Source of the DNA: Cognatishimia activa
GTDB lineage: Bacteria; Pseudomonadota; Alphaproteobacteria; Rhodobacterales; Rhodobacteraceae
DNA length: 64,000 bases
Reading direction: 5' to 3'
Assembly (NCBI RefSeq): GCF_026016445.1
Contig: NZ_CP096147.1
Location: 312,501-376,500, forward strand
A program made the position numbers and the translations under genes. The notes beneath the pieces were generated by a model, which worked only from the letters and a program-made list of their open reading frames with translations, was not told where the DNA came from and searched no databases. Shown here piece by piece: positions 46,501 to 56,355 of the stretch. The first letter of the stretch is position 1. Each line of letters opens with the position of its first letter.

Positions 46501-46533
46501 AAGCCACCGCAGCTTTGGCAGCTGCGGTGGCTT
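46501..46533. terminator. bidirectional terminator between bkdR-like gene and xylA
   Basis: A perfect 13-pair stem (left arm AAGCCACCGCAGC) with a seven-base loop sits between convergent genes. The T-rich tail on the plus side is TTCTTC and on the minus side TTTTATATTT, so it can serve both transcripts. Confidence 0.85.
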
Positions 46534-46551
46534 CTTCGTTGGGGGGAAGTA

Positions 46552-47853
46552 TCAGACGAAACGATTGACGTAGTTTTCGAGGATCTCCTGTCGGCCTGAG
46601 CGCGGAGCAGGGCGGATATCCTCTGAAAGAACACGAGCCGTGATGCTTGCCAGATCGCTGCCAAGCATTTCCTTGGCCTCAGGGGTGTCCCACCCTGCAT
46701 AGCGTTCTGACAGCGCCTCTTCCAATCCGCCATCTTCCAACATGGCTGCCGCTGCTTCAAAACCGCGTGCGCAGATGTCCATGCCGCCGACATGGGCCGC
46801 GATCAGGTCTTCGGCAGTCAGCGACTGGCGTCTCACTTTAGCGTCAAAGTTGGTGCCCCCTGTGGTGAAACCGCCTGACTTGAGTATGTGGTAGTAACAG
46901 AGGGCAACCTCAGGCGTGTTGTTGGGGAACTGATCCGTGTCCCAGCCCGATTGGTAGTCGTTGCGGTTCATATCGATGGACCCCAGCATGCCTTCGGCAG
47001 TAGCCGTTGCGATCTCATGCTCGAAACTGTGACCCGCTAAAATCGCGTGCCCCTGTTCTAGGTTCAGTTTGACCTCATTTTCCAAGCCATATTTGCGCAG
47101 GAAGCCGATGCAGGTCGCGGCATCATAGTCATATTGGTGTTTGGAAGGCTCCTGGGGTTTCGGTTCCACTAATATAGCGCCTTTGAAGCCAATCTTATGT
47201 TTGTAGTCGACAACCATATTCAGAAAGCGCCCCATATGGTCGAGTTCCTGGTTCAGATCGGTGTTGAGCAGCGTTTCATAACCCTCGCGTCCACCCCAAA
47301 GCACGTAATTCTCGCCACCCAGTTTATGGGTCGCGTCCATGCAGCTTTTGACTGTTGCTGCCGCAAAGGCAAAGACATCTGGGTCAGGATTGGTGGATGC
47401 ACCTGACATCCAGCGGCGGTCGCTGAACATATTGGCGGTGCCCCACAGAAGCTTTGTCTTGCTCTGCGCCATCTTCTCGCCAACGTAATCGGTGATCTGA
47501 TCCAGCGTAGACAGATTGCCTGCGAAATTACCCTGATCCGGGCGCAGGTCTAGGTCGTGCCAACAGAAGTAGGGTACATCCAGAACGCGGAAGAAATCAA
47601 AGGCCGCGTCCGCTTTCTTGTAAGCGTTCTCCATATTGTCCTGCGGATACCAATCCCGCTGAAAGGTAGACCCGCCAAATGGATCGCCACCTTCCCAAGC
47701 GAATGTGTGCCAATAGGCAACGGCGAAACGCAGATGCTCTTCAAGAGTTTTACCCATTACCTCTTTCTTGGCGTCATAGTGATGGAAGGCGAGGGGATTT
47801 TCACTGTTCGTGCCTTCAAAGGTCACGGTTTCAAAGGAGTCAAACATCGTCAT
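46552..47853 (-). CDS. xylA: xylose isomerase
   Basis: 433 residues, a class II xylose isomerase. Catalytic His and Asp are in [10 protein letters not shown]; the metal-binding Glu and Lys appear in the [14 protein letters not shown] segment; [14 protein letters not shown] and [13 protein letters not shown] are diagnostic. It converts D-xylose to D-xylulose in the cytoplasm with a divalent metal. It is the last gene of the transporter operon xylF-xylH-xylG-xylA, following xylG by 89 bases. A second in-frame ATG lies two codons in. Confidence 0.96.
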   Translation of the reverse strand: MTMFDSFETVTFEGTNSENPLAFHHYDAKKEVMGKTLEEHLRFAVAYWHTFAWEGGDPFGGSTFQRDWYPQDNMENAYKKADAAFDFFRVLDVPYFCWHDLDLRPDQGNFAGNLSTLDQITDYVGEKMAQSKTKLLWGTANMFSDRRWMSGASTNPDPDVFAFAAATVKSCMDATHKLGGENYVLWGGREGYETLLNTDLNQELDHMGRFLNMVVDYKHKIGFKGAILVEPKPQEPSKHQYDYDAATCIGFLRKYGLENEVKLNLEQGHAILAGHSFEHEIATATAEGMLGSIDMNRNDYQSGWDTDQFPNNTPEVALCYYHILKSGGFTTGGTNFDAKVRRQSLTAEDLIAAHVGGMDICARGFEAAAAMLEDGGLEEALSERYAGWDTPEAKEMLGSDLASITARVLSEDIRPAPRSGRQEILENYVNRFV

Positions 47854-47942
47854 TTAAGTCTCCGGACTGCCGGGTTTTAGCTTTCCCGATCACCGCCAGT
47901 GGCGATGTTTGGGCGTTTCAAATTTGGTGCTGAGAAGCAGCG

Positions 47943-48728
47943 TTACGCCGCTGCTTCCCCAGGTTTCTTGCCAAGAATGATCATGGACAGAAGGTCATCA
48001 TCGGTGACGTCGTCGATATCGACGGTGCCCACGAGCTGACCGTTTTTCATGACGCTGGCCCGGTCACAAAGCTCCATAACCGCATGCACATCATGATCGA
48101 TCAGGAAGATGCCGATGCCCTGCGCTTTCAGCTGTTGGATCAGCTCTGCAACCATCTGAGTTTCATGCGGACCAAGGGCAGCCGTTGGCTCGTCCATGAT
48201 AAGAATGCGCGCGTTGAAATAGACCGCGCGAGCAATGGCGACCGACTGACGTTGACCACCAGATAGGGCAGAGACCGGCTCTTTGAATTTTTGGAAGTTC
48301 GGGTTGAGCTGGGCAAAGATCTTGCGGCACTCGGCTTCCATGGCAGAGTCATCAACCAATCCCAAAGGGGTCACCAATTCACGCCCCAGAAACAGGTTGG
48401 AAGCTGCGTCCAGATTGTCTGCCAATGCGAGCGTTTGGTAGATCGTTTCAACATTATGGGCACGCGCATCACGGGGGTTGTTGATCTCGACCGGCTTGCC
48501 GTCGATGCGTATTTCGCCGGTTTCTTTCTGATAAGCCCCTGAGAGGATTTTGATCAGGGTCGATTTACCCGCCCCGTTGTGGCCCAGAAGGCCCACAACT
48601 TCGCCTGGATAAAGATCTACGCTGACGTGATCCACAGCTTTGATACCACCGAAGGAAATCGAGATGTCCTCGAGTTCGACCAGAGGCGTGGCGCCTTGGG
48701 CGCGGAGTTCTTTTGCAGAAGCACTCAT
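47943..48728 (-). CDS. xylG: xylose ABC transporter ATP-binding protein (single domain)
   Basis: 261 residues with one ATPase domain: Walker [10 protein letters not shown], signature [14 protein letters not shown], Walker [13 protein letters not shown] and a His-switch in LIDHDVHAV. The E. coli XylG has two such domains in about 510 residues, so this is the short single-domain form, working as a homodimer, as in fructose (FrcA-like) transporters of alphaproteobacteria. Its start shares one base with the xylH stop. Function in xylose uptake follows from the flanking genes. Confidence 0.92.
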   Translation of the reverse strand: MSASAKELRAQGATPLVELEDISISFGGIKAVDHVSVDLYPGEVVGLLGHNGAGKSTLIKILSGAYQKETGEIRIDGKPVEINNPRDARAHNVETIYQTLALADNLDAASNLFLGRELVTPLGLVDDSAMEAECRKIFAQLNPNFQKFKEPVSALSGGQRQSVAIARAVYFNARILIMDEPTAALGPHETQMVAELIQQLKAQGIGIFLIDHDVHAVMELCDRASVMKNGQLVGTVDIDDVTDDDLLSMIILGKKPGEAAA

Positions 48729-50026
48729 TATTTTGCCCCCAAACGTTTGCGATAGATGATGTCGATGAGCACCGCGAGCACTAGTACCGATCCCACAACG
48801 ATGTTCTGGAACGGTGCGTCTACACCAACCATAGCCATGCCAGATTGCAGCGCCTGCATGATCAAAGCACCCAGAATAGCGCCGTAGATGGTCCCGATAC
48901 CGCCAGACAAAGCCGTGCCGCCGATAACTGCTGCCGCGATAACACGCAGTTCATCAAGCGTGCCGAGATCATTGGAGTGGTTCGCCAACCGGGCAGAGGC
49001 CACAACAGCAGACAGGGCACAAAGGAAACCCATGAGTGCGAAGATTTTCACAGTCAGCATGCGAGTATTGATGCCTGAAAGCTCCGCCGCATCAGGGTTG
49101 CCACCGGTTGCAAAGATATAGCGACCAAAGCGGGTCCTGCGTGCGATGATTGTCATGACGACAGCCACTGCAATCAGGATAAAGACCGAGATTGGAATGC
49201 CATAGCCGACAACCAGACCTTCTGGCATGACCTCTCCGCGCGCTTCAAACATGCGTGCCAGGCGACGCGTTGGGATATTGTAGGAGTTCAGGGTCCAGAC
49301 AAACCCCAGGATGGCGCCTGCAATGGCGACGGAGATCAGGATCTCGGCCCACATCGGTTTCACTGGGAAGCCGTGTCCTGCCTTCGCGCGGCGTGCATTC
49401 CAAAGCGTTAGAAGAGCTGCCGCAGTGGCGATGAAGCCAATGATCCAGCTCCAAGAGGTGCCGAGCGTGCCGTTTGTGCCACCAAACATCAGGAAGGTGC
49501 CATCCAGTGGGCCAATGGTTTGGCCTGAAGTCAGGTACCAAGCCACATTGCGCCATACGAGGAAGCCGCCAAGGGTCACAATGAAGGCCGGGATTGTCAG
49601 GTAGCCAACCATCCAGCCGTGAAAGGCGCCGATCAGCGTGCCAACCGCGAGGCCAACAATGATAGTAATCGCCCAGGTGGCCGGGTGGTTCAGCCCCATG
49701 CCCAGCATATCAGGCAAAACTTCGGTCTGAACCATCGCCATCACAGCGGAGGTTGTTGCAAGCAGCGCTCCGACGGAGAGGTCGATATGTCGAGTGACGA
49801 TCACAAAGACCATACCAGTGGCCATAATCGCAACGGAAACCGTTTGGATCGTCAGGTTAAAGATATTGCGCGGCGTCAGAAAACGCCCGTCTGTCAGCAC
49901 GTTAAACGCGATACAGAGAATGATGAATGCGCCAATCATACCCAGCAAACGAGTGTCCAGTTCCAGCTGTTGGAACAGGCTCCGTTTCTTTGCGCTTGGG
50001 ATTGGCTGCGTCGTGGTGTCGGTCAT
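48728..50026 (-). CDS. xylH: xylose ABC transporter permease
   Basis: 432 residues with about ten to twelve hydrophobic segments, longer than ribose-type permeases and like XylH. Seen are the conserved [33 protein letters not shown] and [30 protein letters not shown] segments of carbohydrate uptake family 2. It forms the channel, probably as a dimer, for D-xylose. It is separated from xylF by 84 bases that contain a hairpin. Confidence 0.93.
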   Translation of the reverse strand: MTDTTTQPIPSAKKRSLFQQLELDTRLLGMIGAFIILCIAFNVLTDGRFLTPRNIFNLTIQTVSVAIMATGMVFVIVTRHIDLSVGALLATTSAVMAMVQTEVLPDMLGMGLNHPATWAITIIVGLAVGTLIGAFHGWMVGYLTIPAFIVTLGGFLVWRNVAWYLTSGQTIGPLDGTFLMFGGTNGTLGTSWSWIIGFIATAAALLTLWNARRAKAGHGFPVKPMWAEILISVAIAGAILGFVWTLNSYNIPTRRLARMFEARGEVMPEGLVVGYGIPISVFILIAVAVVMTIIARRTRFGRYIFATGGNPDAAELSGINTRMLTVKIFALMGFLCALSAVVASARLANHSNDLGTLDELRVIAAAVIGGTALSGGIGTIYGAILGALIMQALQSGMAMVGVDAPFQNIVVGSVLVLAVLIDIIYRKRLGAK

Positions 50027-50057
50027 GTCCGAAGTCCAGTAGCAAGCAGTTACAGCG

Positions 50058-50098
50058 CAGAGCGCCCCTCACCTCTATAGCACGAGTAGGGCGCTCTG
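50058..50098 (-). promoter_or_regulatory. intercistronic hairpin, xylF/xylH
   Basis: Perfect 10-base arms (CAGAGCGCCC and GGGCGCTCTG) enclose a 21-base loop, 13 bases beyond the xylF stop on the minus strand. No T-run follows, so it likely stabilises xylF mRNA or reduces permease expression. Confidence 0.6.
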
Positions 50099-50110
50099 GC
50101 CTATTTTGGT

Positions 50111-51139
50111 TTAGTTACAAGGCGCTGGGCCGTTGGATACACCTTGGCACAGAGCGTCCTTGGTGATCCAGCCTGCGTCTACAACAACGGAGAGGTTGTC
50201 AGCTGTCACTGGAACCGGAGCCAGGAACACAGCGGACATTGTTGTGCCACCCGGAGAGGTCCAGGACTGCGCGCCATCCACGTCTTTGTTCATGGAACCA
50301 CCCGCCAGAGCGACAGCGATTTCACCTGCTGCTTTGCCCAGCTCACGTGCGTCTTTCCAGACAGACACAGTCTGATGGCCCTTCGCAACGCGGTTCAGCG
50401 CAGCGTGGTCACCGTCTTGGCCAGACACTGGCAGGCCTTCCATGCCCTGTGCAGTCAGCGCCGCAACAACACCACCTGCGGTACCGTCGTTAGAGGCAAC
50501 AACCGCGTCAACGCCGTTGTCTTCTGCGGTCAGGATTTGCTCCATGTTGCGCTGCGCGTTCGCAGGCAGCCAGCCATCTGTGTAGGCTTCACCAACGATG
50601 GTGATTGCACCGCTGTCGATCGCTTCCTGCAGGATTTCCTGCTGACCGCCACGTAGGAAGTCTGCGTTTGGATCGGTCGGAGAGCCTTTGATCATAACAT
50701 AGCGACCTGTCGGCTGTGCTGCGAAAACAGCGCGCGCCTGCATGCGGCCAACTTCAACGTTGTCAAATGTTAGATAGAAAGCACGGTCGTCTTCGATCAG
50801 GCGGTCATAGGCAATCACAGGGATTCCTTCGTCCGCTGCAGCTTGTACCGCTGGGCCAATCGCCTGAGCGTCTTGCGCCAGAATGATCAGGGCATCAACA
50901 CCCTGAGCGATCAGGCTCTCAATGTCGGATAGTTGTTTGGATGATGATGATTGCGCGTCAGCAGAGACATAGGCTGCACCACCTGCATCCAGCGCGCCCA
51001 CGATGGCTGCTTCGTCGGTTTTCCAGCGTTCTTCCTGAAAGTTTGACCAGCTCACGCCAACAGTGATGTCATCTGCAAAAGCTGCCGAGCCTGTCACCGC
51101 GATGACTGCCGCCAGCGAAATTCCTCCAAAGAATTTCAT
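50111..51139 (-). CDS. xylF: xylose ABC transporter substrate-binding protein
   Basis: 342 residues. Signal peptide of about 22 residues ending AFA, then a type I periplasmic binding protein: ITVGVSWSNFQEERWKTDEAAI, QSSSSKQLSDIESLIAQGVDALIILAQD and VIAYDRLI are typical of XylF. It captures D-xylose in the periplasm. The start is preceded on the minus strand by GGGAGGAAGAAT. It is first in the operon, divergent from the ROK regulator across a 170-base gap with a long operator-like palindrome. Confidence 0.94.
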   Translation of the reverse strand: MKFFGGISLAAVIAVTGSAAFADDITVGVSWSNFQEERWKTDEAAIVGALDAGGAAYVSADAQSSSSKQLSDIESLIAQGVDALIILAQDAQAIGPAVQAAADEGIPVIAYDRLIEDDRAFYLTFDNVEVGRMQARAVFAAQPTGRYVMIKGSPTDPNADFLRGGQQEILQEAIDSGAITIVGEAYTDGWLPANAQRNMEQILTAEDNGVDAVVASNDGTAGGVVAALTAQGMEGLPVSGQDGDHAALNRVAKGHQTVSVWKDARELGKAAGEIAVALAGGSMNKDVDGAQSWTSPGGTTMSAVFLAPVPVTADNLSVVVDAGWITKDALCQGVSNGPAPCN

Positions 51140-51208
51140 ATTCTTCCTCCCATTTAAAATCGCGTCTCGAACTTTTCGTTGTTCGATTGCGCTAACAAGC
51201 TAGCATTA

Positions 51209-51233
51209 ATTTAATTTGATCGTCAAATTAAAT
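51209..51233. promoter_or_regulatory. probable operator of the ROK regulator between xylF and xylR
   Basis: Two perfect 11-base arms (ATTTAATTTGA and TCAAATTAAAT) separated by TCG form a 25-base palindrome. It lies 70 bases from xylF and 76 from the regulator gene, so one bound repressor could shut both directions. Confidence 0.75.
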
Positions 51234-51309
51234 ATCGTATAGTGGTGTTGAGCGGTTGCCGGAGCAAAGAAAATAAACCAATATCCGGCAAATTCCTGGG
51301 AGGGATGAC

Positions 51310-52518
51310 GTGCAGAAATTAAAACATGTTGAGGAGCAGCGGGGCGCCGGGCGAGCTCAAATCCTTGAGACGATTCGCAAGGCCGGAAATATTGCGCGCA
51401 TCGATATTGCGAAGGAAACGCTTGTCAGCCCAGCCACTGTCACCGCCATCACTTCCGAATTGATGGATGCAGGATTGATCGAAGAGATCACGCCTGAAGG
51501 GCCGCGCCAGAAGGCCAAACGCGGCCGTCCACGTGTCGCGCTTAAAATCCGCGGAGATGCTTATCCTGTCGCGGGCATCAAGGTCGCGCGTGAAAGTGTA
51601 TCGGTGCTTATCGTCGATTTTGAAGGCAATGAGCTGGTGGCTTGGGATTCTGATCTAAAAGATCCCATGATGTCTCCTGACGTACTTGCACAAGAGATCT
51701 ATGAGGCAGTGAAGGGAGCTTGCGATGCGATTGATATGCATCCGTCAGAACTTTCTGCGGTCGGGGTTGGACTGGCGGGGCTCATTGATGCGCCAAGGTC
51801 TTTTGTACATTGGTCTCCCTCGCTCAACAGTCGAAACGTCGATATCGGCGCCGCCTTTTCGCAAAAATTTGAATGCCCGGTTTTGGTTGAGAACGATGCG
51901 AACCTCGTGGCCAAAGCCGAACAGCTTTTTGGATTGGGTCGTAATGTCTCCAATTTTGTGGTGATAACGATTGAGCACGGCGTTGGTATGGGCATCGTGA
52001 TTGATGACAAAATATACCGCGGCTCTCGTGGCTGCGGTGCTGAGTTTGGACACGCCAAAGTTCAGCTTGAAGGGGCATTGTGCCAATGTGGTCAGCGCGG
52101 GTGTCTTGAGGCCTATATCGGTGACTATGCACTTCTAAGAGAAGCCAATGCCGTTAACATCGGCCACCCAATAGCCGACCTCCCAAGTCTTTGGGAACTC
52201 GCGCAAACCGGTAATCCACCAGCGCAATCCATCTTTGACCGAGCGGGCAGGATGTTTGCAATGGGGTTGGCCAATGTGGTGAACATCTTTGATCCAGAAG
52301 TCATCATTCTCGCAGGACACAGGGCTGCATTTGACCATCTGAACCTTGTGGGAATCATGGAAGAACTCAAAGGGCACGTGGTCAAAGTGGATGCGCCCCT
52401 AACGGAAATCAAAGCCCACCAATGGGGCGATAAGATGTGGGCAAAGGGCGCCGCAGCCTACGCGCTTGATGGGTTTTCAGCGCTGAAGATCAGAGAGATG
52501 TCGATCAGTGCTGCGTAG
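51310..52518 (+). CDS. xylR: ROK family transcriptional regulator (XylR-type)
   Basis: 402 residues from a GTG at 51310 with GGGAGGG six bases upstream. An N-terminal winged helix-turn-helix (about 15-75, ILETIRKAGNIARIDIAKETLVSPATVTAITSELMDAGL) is followed by a ROK sugar-binding domain with GVGLAGLID, the EFGHAKV motif and the zinc motif CQCGQRGCLEAY. Divergence from xylFHGA and a palindrome in between point to D-xylose-responsive repression. Its last 11 bases overlap the start of the CRTAC1-like gene, so that gene is probably coregulated. Confidence 0.92.
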   Translation: MQKLKHVEEQRGAGRAQILETIRKAGNIARIDIAKETLVSPATVTAITSELMDAGLIEEITPEGPRQKAKRGRPRVALKIRGDAYPVAGIKVARESVSVLIVDFEGNELVAWDSDLKDPMMSPDVLAQEIYEAVKGACDAIDMHPSELSAVGVGLAGLIDAPRSFVHWSPSLNSRNVDIGAAFSQKFECPVLVENDANLVAKAEQLFGLGRNVSNFVVITIEHGVGMGIVIDDKIYRGSRGCGAEFGHAKVQLEGALCQCGQRGCLEAYIGDYALLREANAVNIGHPIADLPSLWELAQTGNPPAQSIFDRAGRMFAMGLANVVNIFDPEVIILAGHRAAFDHLNLVGIMEELKGHVVKVDAPLTEIKAHQWGDKMWAKGAAAYALDGFSALKIREMSISAA

Positions 52519-54055
52519 TGCTACCGGAATATGCCTTGCTGCGGTTTTTCCGATAAGCGCAACCGCAGACATTCGCTTCACACCAAGGGAAGTGCCGAAA
52601 CATGTCTACAGTGGCGGCTGGGAGCATTTCGTAGGCGGTGGCGTCGCTGCGTTTGACTGTAACGAAGATGGATTGCTTGATGCATTCATCGCGGGTGGGG
52701 CATCGCCTTCAACGCTTTGGGTCAATACTGCGAATAACGCAGGGGCGGCTCTTTCGTTTGAGGCCCGTGAGCAACCAATTCTGAATGTAACCGGGGTCAC
52801 GGGGGCTTATCCGATTGATTTGACGGGCGATCAGATCACCGACCTTGTCATTCTAAGAGCAGGGCCCGACCTATTGCTCAAAGGCGAAGGCAATTGTTCC
52901 TTCTCCGAATATGGGAGCGAGTTGAACTTCAATTCTGACGACCATTGGACAACCGCTTTTTCAGCAACTTGGGAAACTGGAAATACGCTGCCAACCCTCG
53001 CCTTCGGGACCTATGTTGATCGCGGTAATCCAGATGGTCCTTTTCAGGCGTGTGATGATCTGCTGCTCTATCGCCCCAAAGGTGCTCAATATGATGCGCC
53101 GACAAAGCTCTCACCAGGATTTTGCTCCCTTTCTATGCTCTTCACCGACTGGAAACGCGCTGGTCGTCAAGACCTGAGAGTCAGCAATGACCGTCACTAC
53201 TACGTAAAAGGCGGACAGGAGCAGATGTGGGCCATGGAGACGACACCGCGCCTTTATGGAAAAGCCGATGGTTGGAGGCCTTACCAGCTTTGGGGCATGG
53301 GTATCGCTTCACGTGATGTGAACGGTGACGGATATTCCGATGTCTATCTAACCTCGATGGGCGATCAAAAGTTCCAGCTTTTTGATCCAGCAACAGACGG
53401 CCCCAGCTATCAGAACGTACCTTTTGAAGCGGGTGCCGCAGCGCATCGCCCCTATGAGGGCGGAGATGGTCGCCCCTCGACCGGTTGGCATGCCGCCTTT
53501 GGCGATATTCAAAACGATGGATTAGACGATATTTTCGTGGCGAAAGGTAACGTGGATCAAATGCCGGATGCGGCACTGGATGATCCCAACAACTTGCTTA
53601 TCCAAAATACTGTAGGTCAGTTTGTGGAACAGGGCGGAGAAGCGGGTATTGGCAGCATGCTGCGTAGTCGCGGCGCAGCCTTGGCGGATTTCAATTTGGA
53701 CGGAAAGCTGGATTTGCTGGTGGTTAACCGGCGCGCTGACGTTCAAGTTTATGAAAACGTTTCTAAGGCCCAGAACTGGGCAGCGCTCGACCTGCAGGTC
53801 ACCGGTTCAAACCGTGATGGAATTGGATACTTCTTAGAGGTCGAAACGAACTCCGGGCGTTGGGTGCGTGAAGTCACGATTGGCGGTGGACATGCAAGCG
53901 GAGTTTTGGGGCCACATCACTTTGGATTGGGTGCCGCTGAAAGCGCAAAAGTGCGGTTAGTACGCCCTGATCAAACGGTATCGGATTGGCAGCAACTTGA
54001 CGTGAATTCCATCAGCCGCGTGATTGATGATGGCCGGAAGTTGCGGGTCGATTAA
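52508..54055 (+). CDS. exported CRTAC1-like protein (FG-GAP/VCBS repeats with ASPIC/UnbV domain)
   Basis: 515 residues from a GTG at 52508 inside the regulator's last codons. A signal peptide of about 21 residues ends ATA. At least five FG-GAP-type calcium-binding repeats are visible (DCNEDGLLDAF, DLTGDQITDLV, DVNGDGYSDVY, DIQNDGLDDIF, DFNLDGKLDLL), forming a probable seven-bladed propeller. The C-terminal ASPIC/UnbV domain (about 415-500) has GIGYFLEVETNSGRWVREV and HHFGLG. The protein should be periplasmic or exported. Its stop codon interlocks with that of a MauG-like dihaem peroxidase on the other strand. No function in xylose use is known to me. Confidence 0.9.
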   Translation: MLRSATGICLAAVFPISATADIRFTPREVPKHVYSGGWEHFVGGGVAAFDCNEDGLLDAFIAGGASPSTLWVNTANNAGAALSFEAREQPILNVTGVTGAYPIDLTGDQITDLVILRAGPDLLLKGEGNCSFSEYGSELNFNSDDHWTTAFSATWETGNTLPTLAFGTYVDRGNPDGPFQACDDLLLYRPKGAQYDAPTKLSPGFCSLSMLFTDWKRAGRQDLRVSNDRHYYVKGGQEQMWAMETTPRLYGKADGWRPYQLWGMGIASRDVNGDGYSDVYLTSMGDQKFQLFDPATDGPSYQNVPFEAGAAAHRPYEGGDGRPSTGWHAAFGDIQNDGLDDIFVAKGNVDQMPDAALDDPNNLLIQNTVGQFVEQGGEAGIGSMLRSRGAALADFNLDGKLDLLVVNRRADVQVYENVSKAQNWAALDLQVTGSNRDGIGYFLEVETNSGRWVREVTIGGGHASGVLGPHHFGLGAAESAKVRLVRPDQTVSDWQQLDVNSISRVIDDGRKLRVD

Positions 54056-55356
54056 CGATCAATTGGCAGTCCGCTTGGCACAGATTCAGGAACCCCCAAC
54101 CCTTCAGAGCGCCAAGAAACATCCGTCAGGGTCTCAAGAAAAGCGATCAGATCGTCTACCTCTTGATCTGTAAAGGGATCGGCGTCCAGTTCGTTGGCCA
54201 AAAGTATATCAGGTTTTGAATTAGGGTTTTCGAGCTCAGCCCAGTCATTTACGGCTGAGAAGCTTGGCAGGATAACCTGCTGACGATCGAATGCCGCAAA
54301 GGATGAGGCTGCATCACCGTGGTGTCTGATCATCGCTTCAAGCGAGGGGATGGCCCCATTGTGCCCATAGGGCGCGGTCAGGGTGACGTTGCGCAGGCTT
54401 GGCGTGCGGAACTTGTGAAAATCTGCCGCTTCTCCCGTGACCCGTCCACGTCCAACATCGTTGTTGTGGTTTTCAAACCGGGCAGCTTTCCCTGGTCCGA
54501 ATTGTGGAAGACCTATCGCGTGGAACCCATGATCGGTCTGGAAACGCCCACTATGACAACTCGCGCAATTGCGCTCGCTATAGAAAATCACCAGCCCGCG
54601 TCGCTCTTTGGGGGAAAGCTCTGCTGAACCTGCTAAAAATTGATCAAAGCGGCTGTCGTCCGCCCGCCATTCAACTGCAATGAAAGAGGCCAGAGCATTC
54701 GCGATGTCAGTAAAAGCGATCTGTTTGTCGGCGCCAATCGTTTTTGCAAAGCGCTCCCGATATTCGGGAAAATCTCTGACCCGTTTGGAGATCAGATCCC
54801 ACGCACCGTCGGGGCCAGACAGCTGACCAAGCCTGACAGCTTGAGAGATTTCATTTTCAGAATAATGCCCTGCCATTTCATCGGCGCTGAGAACAGGAAA
54901 CATCGCCTGGGCCGATAAAACGGAGTCAAACCCCGAAACCATGTCTTCTCCCAGCGGCGTGCGCATGCCTCCGGGGCGAGAGGCATCGGCCTCTAACCTG
55001 CCGTCGTGGAACATCACATCAAACTGGGTTGCGCCAAGATTGAAAAGGGCAGGGGCGTTTCTGGGGATGCGTTGTTCAGGCAGGTTGTTTGGGTCGGCTT
55101 TGCGCTCTGGGCCTAGTCCGATTCCACCCTCGCCGAGCGATAGGGCGACGCCGTCTGCGGTATTCAAATTGGGATGATGACAGGTCGCGCAGCTGATATT
55201 GCGGTTGCCGGACAGAATGGGATCGTAAAAGAGGAGCCATCCCAGCTCGACGCGGTCATAGTCATGTATCGGGAATACTGGATCAGCGCCAAATTCCATC
55301 GCGAAGGAAGGAACAGCGCTCAATGAAAGAGCCAGAATGCCCGCGCGATATCTCAT
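54052..55356 (-). CDS. dihaem cytochrome c peroxidase / MauG-like protein
   Basis: 434 residues. Signal peptide of about 19 residues, then two c-type haem sites, Cys56-x2-Cys59-His60 (CATCH) and Cys264-x2-Cys267-His268 (CASCH). FRTPSLRNVTLTAPYGHNG near the C-terminus is the hallmark of bacterial dihaem peroxidases. Proteins of this family either reduce hydrogen peroxide or, like MauG, oxidise residues in partner proteins. The gene overlaps the aldose 1-epimerase stop by four bases, so it is the third gene of the xylB operon, yet the product is periplasmic. A partner protein may be the convergent CRTAC1-like product. Confidence 0.93.
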   Translation of the reverse strand: MRYRAGILALSLSAVPSFAMEFGADPVFPIHDYDRVELGWLLFYDPILSGNRNISCATCHHPNLNTADGVALSLGEGGIGLGPERKADPNNLPEQRIPRNAPALFNLGATQFDVMFHDGRLEADASRPGGMRTPLGEDMVSGFDSVLSAQAMFPVLSADEMAGHYSENEISQAVRLGQLSGPDGAWDLISKRVRDFPEYRERFAKTIGADKQIAFTDIANALASFIAVEWRADDSRFDQFLAGSAELSPKERRGLVIFYSERNCASCHSGRFQTDHGFHAIGLPQFGPGKAARFENHNNDVGRGRVTGEAADFHKFRTPSLRNVTLTAPYGHNGAIPSLEAMIRHHGDAASSFAAFDRQQVILPSFSAVNDWAELENPNSKPDILLANELDADPFTDQEVDDLIAFLETLTDVSWRSEGLGVPESVPSGLPIDR

Positions 55357-56339
55357 TCCATTCCAACCGCTTCGATGATCAATGTTTGCTGATACGGCTT
55401 TTCTGGGGATGCCATCACCGAAGGAAATTCCTTGATATTGACTGCATTTGGATAGCCCTGCGGCTCAAAACAAAGACCCGCCGCCGCGCCATAATTTGCT
55501 CCGTCCAAACCGCCAGAAAGGTTGGGCAGCCCATGCGCTGTATAAATTTGCGCCCCATCTTGATCAGAGAATATTTTTATTCCTTTCCCGTCAGAGGCAC
55601 GGATATCTGCGACCTCCCTAAGGGTCGCATTTCCTAGATCATCAAAGATAAAGTGGCAGTCTAGGCCGCTTTGTTCGAATTGGCGAAAAGTCGGAGAGTT
55701 TCTTAGGTCTAATGGGCCTCCAGAGGTATCAATCACTTTACCCGTAGAAACCCCAATGTCGTTCTGTTCCAGTAGGCTGTGAGTTGGGCATTTGATGCGA
55801 TAGTCCCAAATATCGCGCGTTCCGCCAAAATTGTAATAGTTGTGCTGAGCTAGACTAATTGGCGTTACTGCATCGACGGTGGCCTTCATGTCATATCGAA
55901 GCTGGCGCTCGCTCAATGTGACGAGGACCTCGATACGAGCGTTTCCCGGGAACCCCATTTCTCCATCTGGGGAGTGATATTCAAAGCGTGCTTGCGTGTC
56001 TGAAACCTGTGACAAATCCCAGATCACAAGGCTCAGTGAGCGAGACCCGCCATGGAGCGTCGTTGCCCCCTCGTTTTTGTCAAGCTCGACCACACCGCCC
56101 TCTGTCTGATAGCGGCCGTCGCCAATCCTGTTAGAGACTCGCCCTGCAATCGTGCCAAAGAAGTATTGTGAAGTTAGGTATTCCTTTGGGTCTTCAAACC
56201 CAAGGATCATTGGCACCATCTCATCTCCAGAGCTCACACGCCAATCCCGTGTTGTCGCCCCAAAATTCAGTAACGAAAGTTGGGCATTCTGAGTTTTCAG
56301 AGTAACAAGCTTAAGGGCATCTGAGGCGTGGTTTTGCAT
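55353..56339 (-). CDS. aldose 1-epimerase
   Basis: 328 residues, galactose-mutarotase-like fold. GATTLHGGSRSLS holds the first conserved His, SLAQHNYYNFGG the catalytic His, and LCFEPQGYPNAVN the catalytic Glu. It interconverts alpha and beta anomers of xylose or another aldose so that the isomerase receives the right form. It follows xylB by 16 bases and overlaps the peroxidase start, fitting a pentose operon. No signal peptide is present, so it acts in the cytoplasm. Confidence 0.93.
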   Translation of the reverse strand: MQNHASDALKLVTLKTQNAQLSLLNFGATTRDWRVSSGDEMVPMILGFEDPKEYLTSQYFFGTIAGRVSNRIGDGRYQTEGGVVELDKNEGATTLHGGSRSLSLVIWDLSQVSDTQARFEYHSPDGEMGFPGNARIEVLVTLSERQLRYDMKATVDAVTPISLAQHNYYNFGGTRDIWDYRIKCPTHSLLEQNDIGVSTGKVIDTSGGPLDLRNSPTFRQFEQSGLDCHFIFDDLGNATLREVADIRASDGKGIKIFSDQDGAQIYTAHGLPNLSGGLDGANYGAAAGLCFEPQGYPNAVNIKEFPSVMASPEKPYQQTLIIEAVGME

Positions 56340-56355
56340 ATCTTAATCAAGGCCT

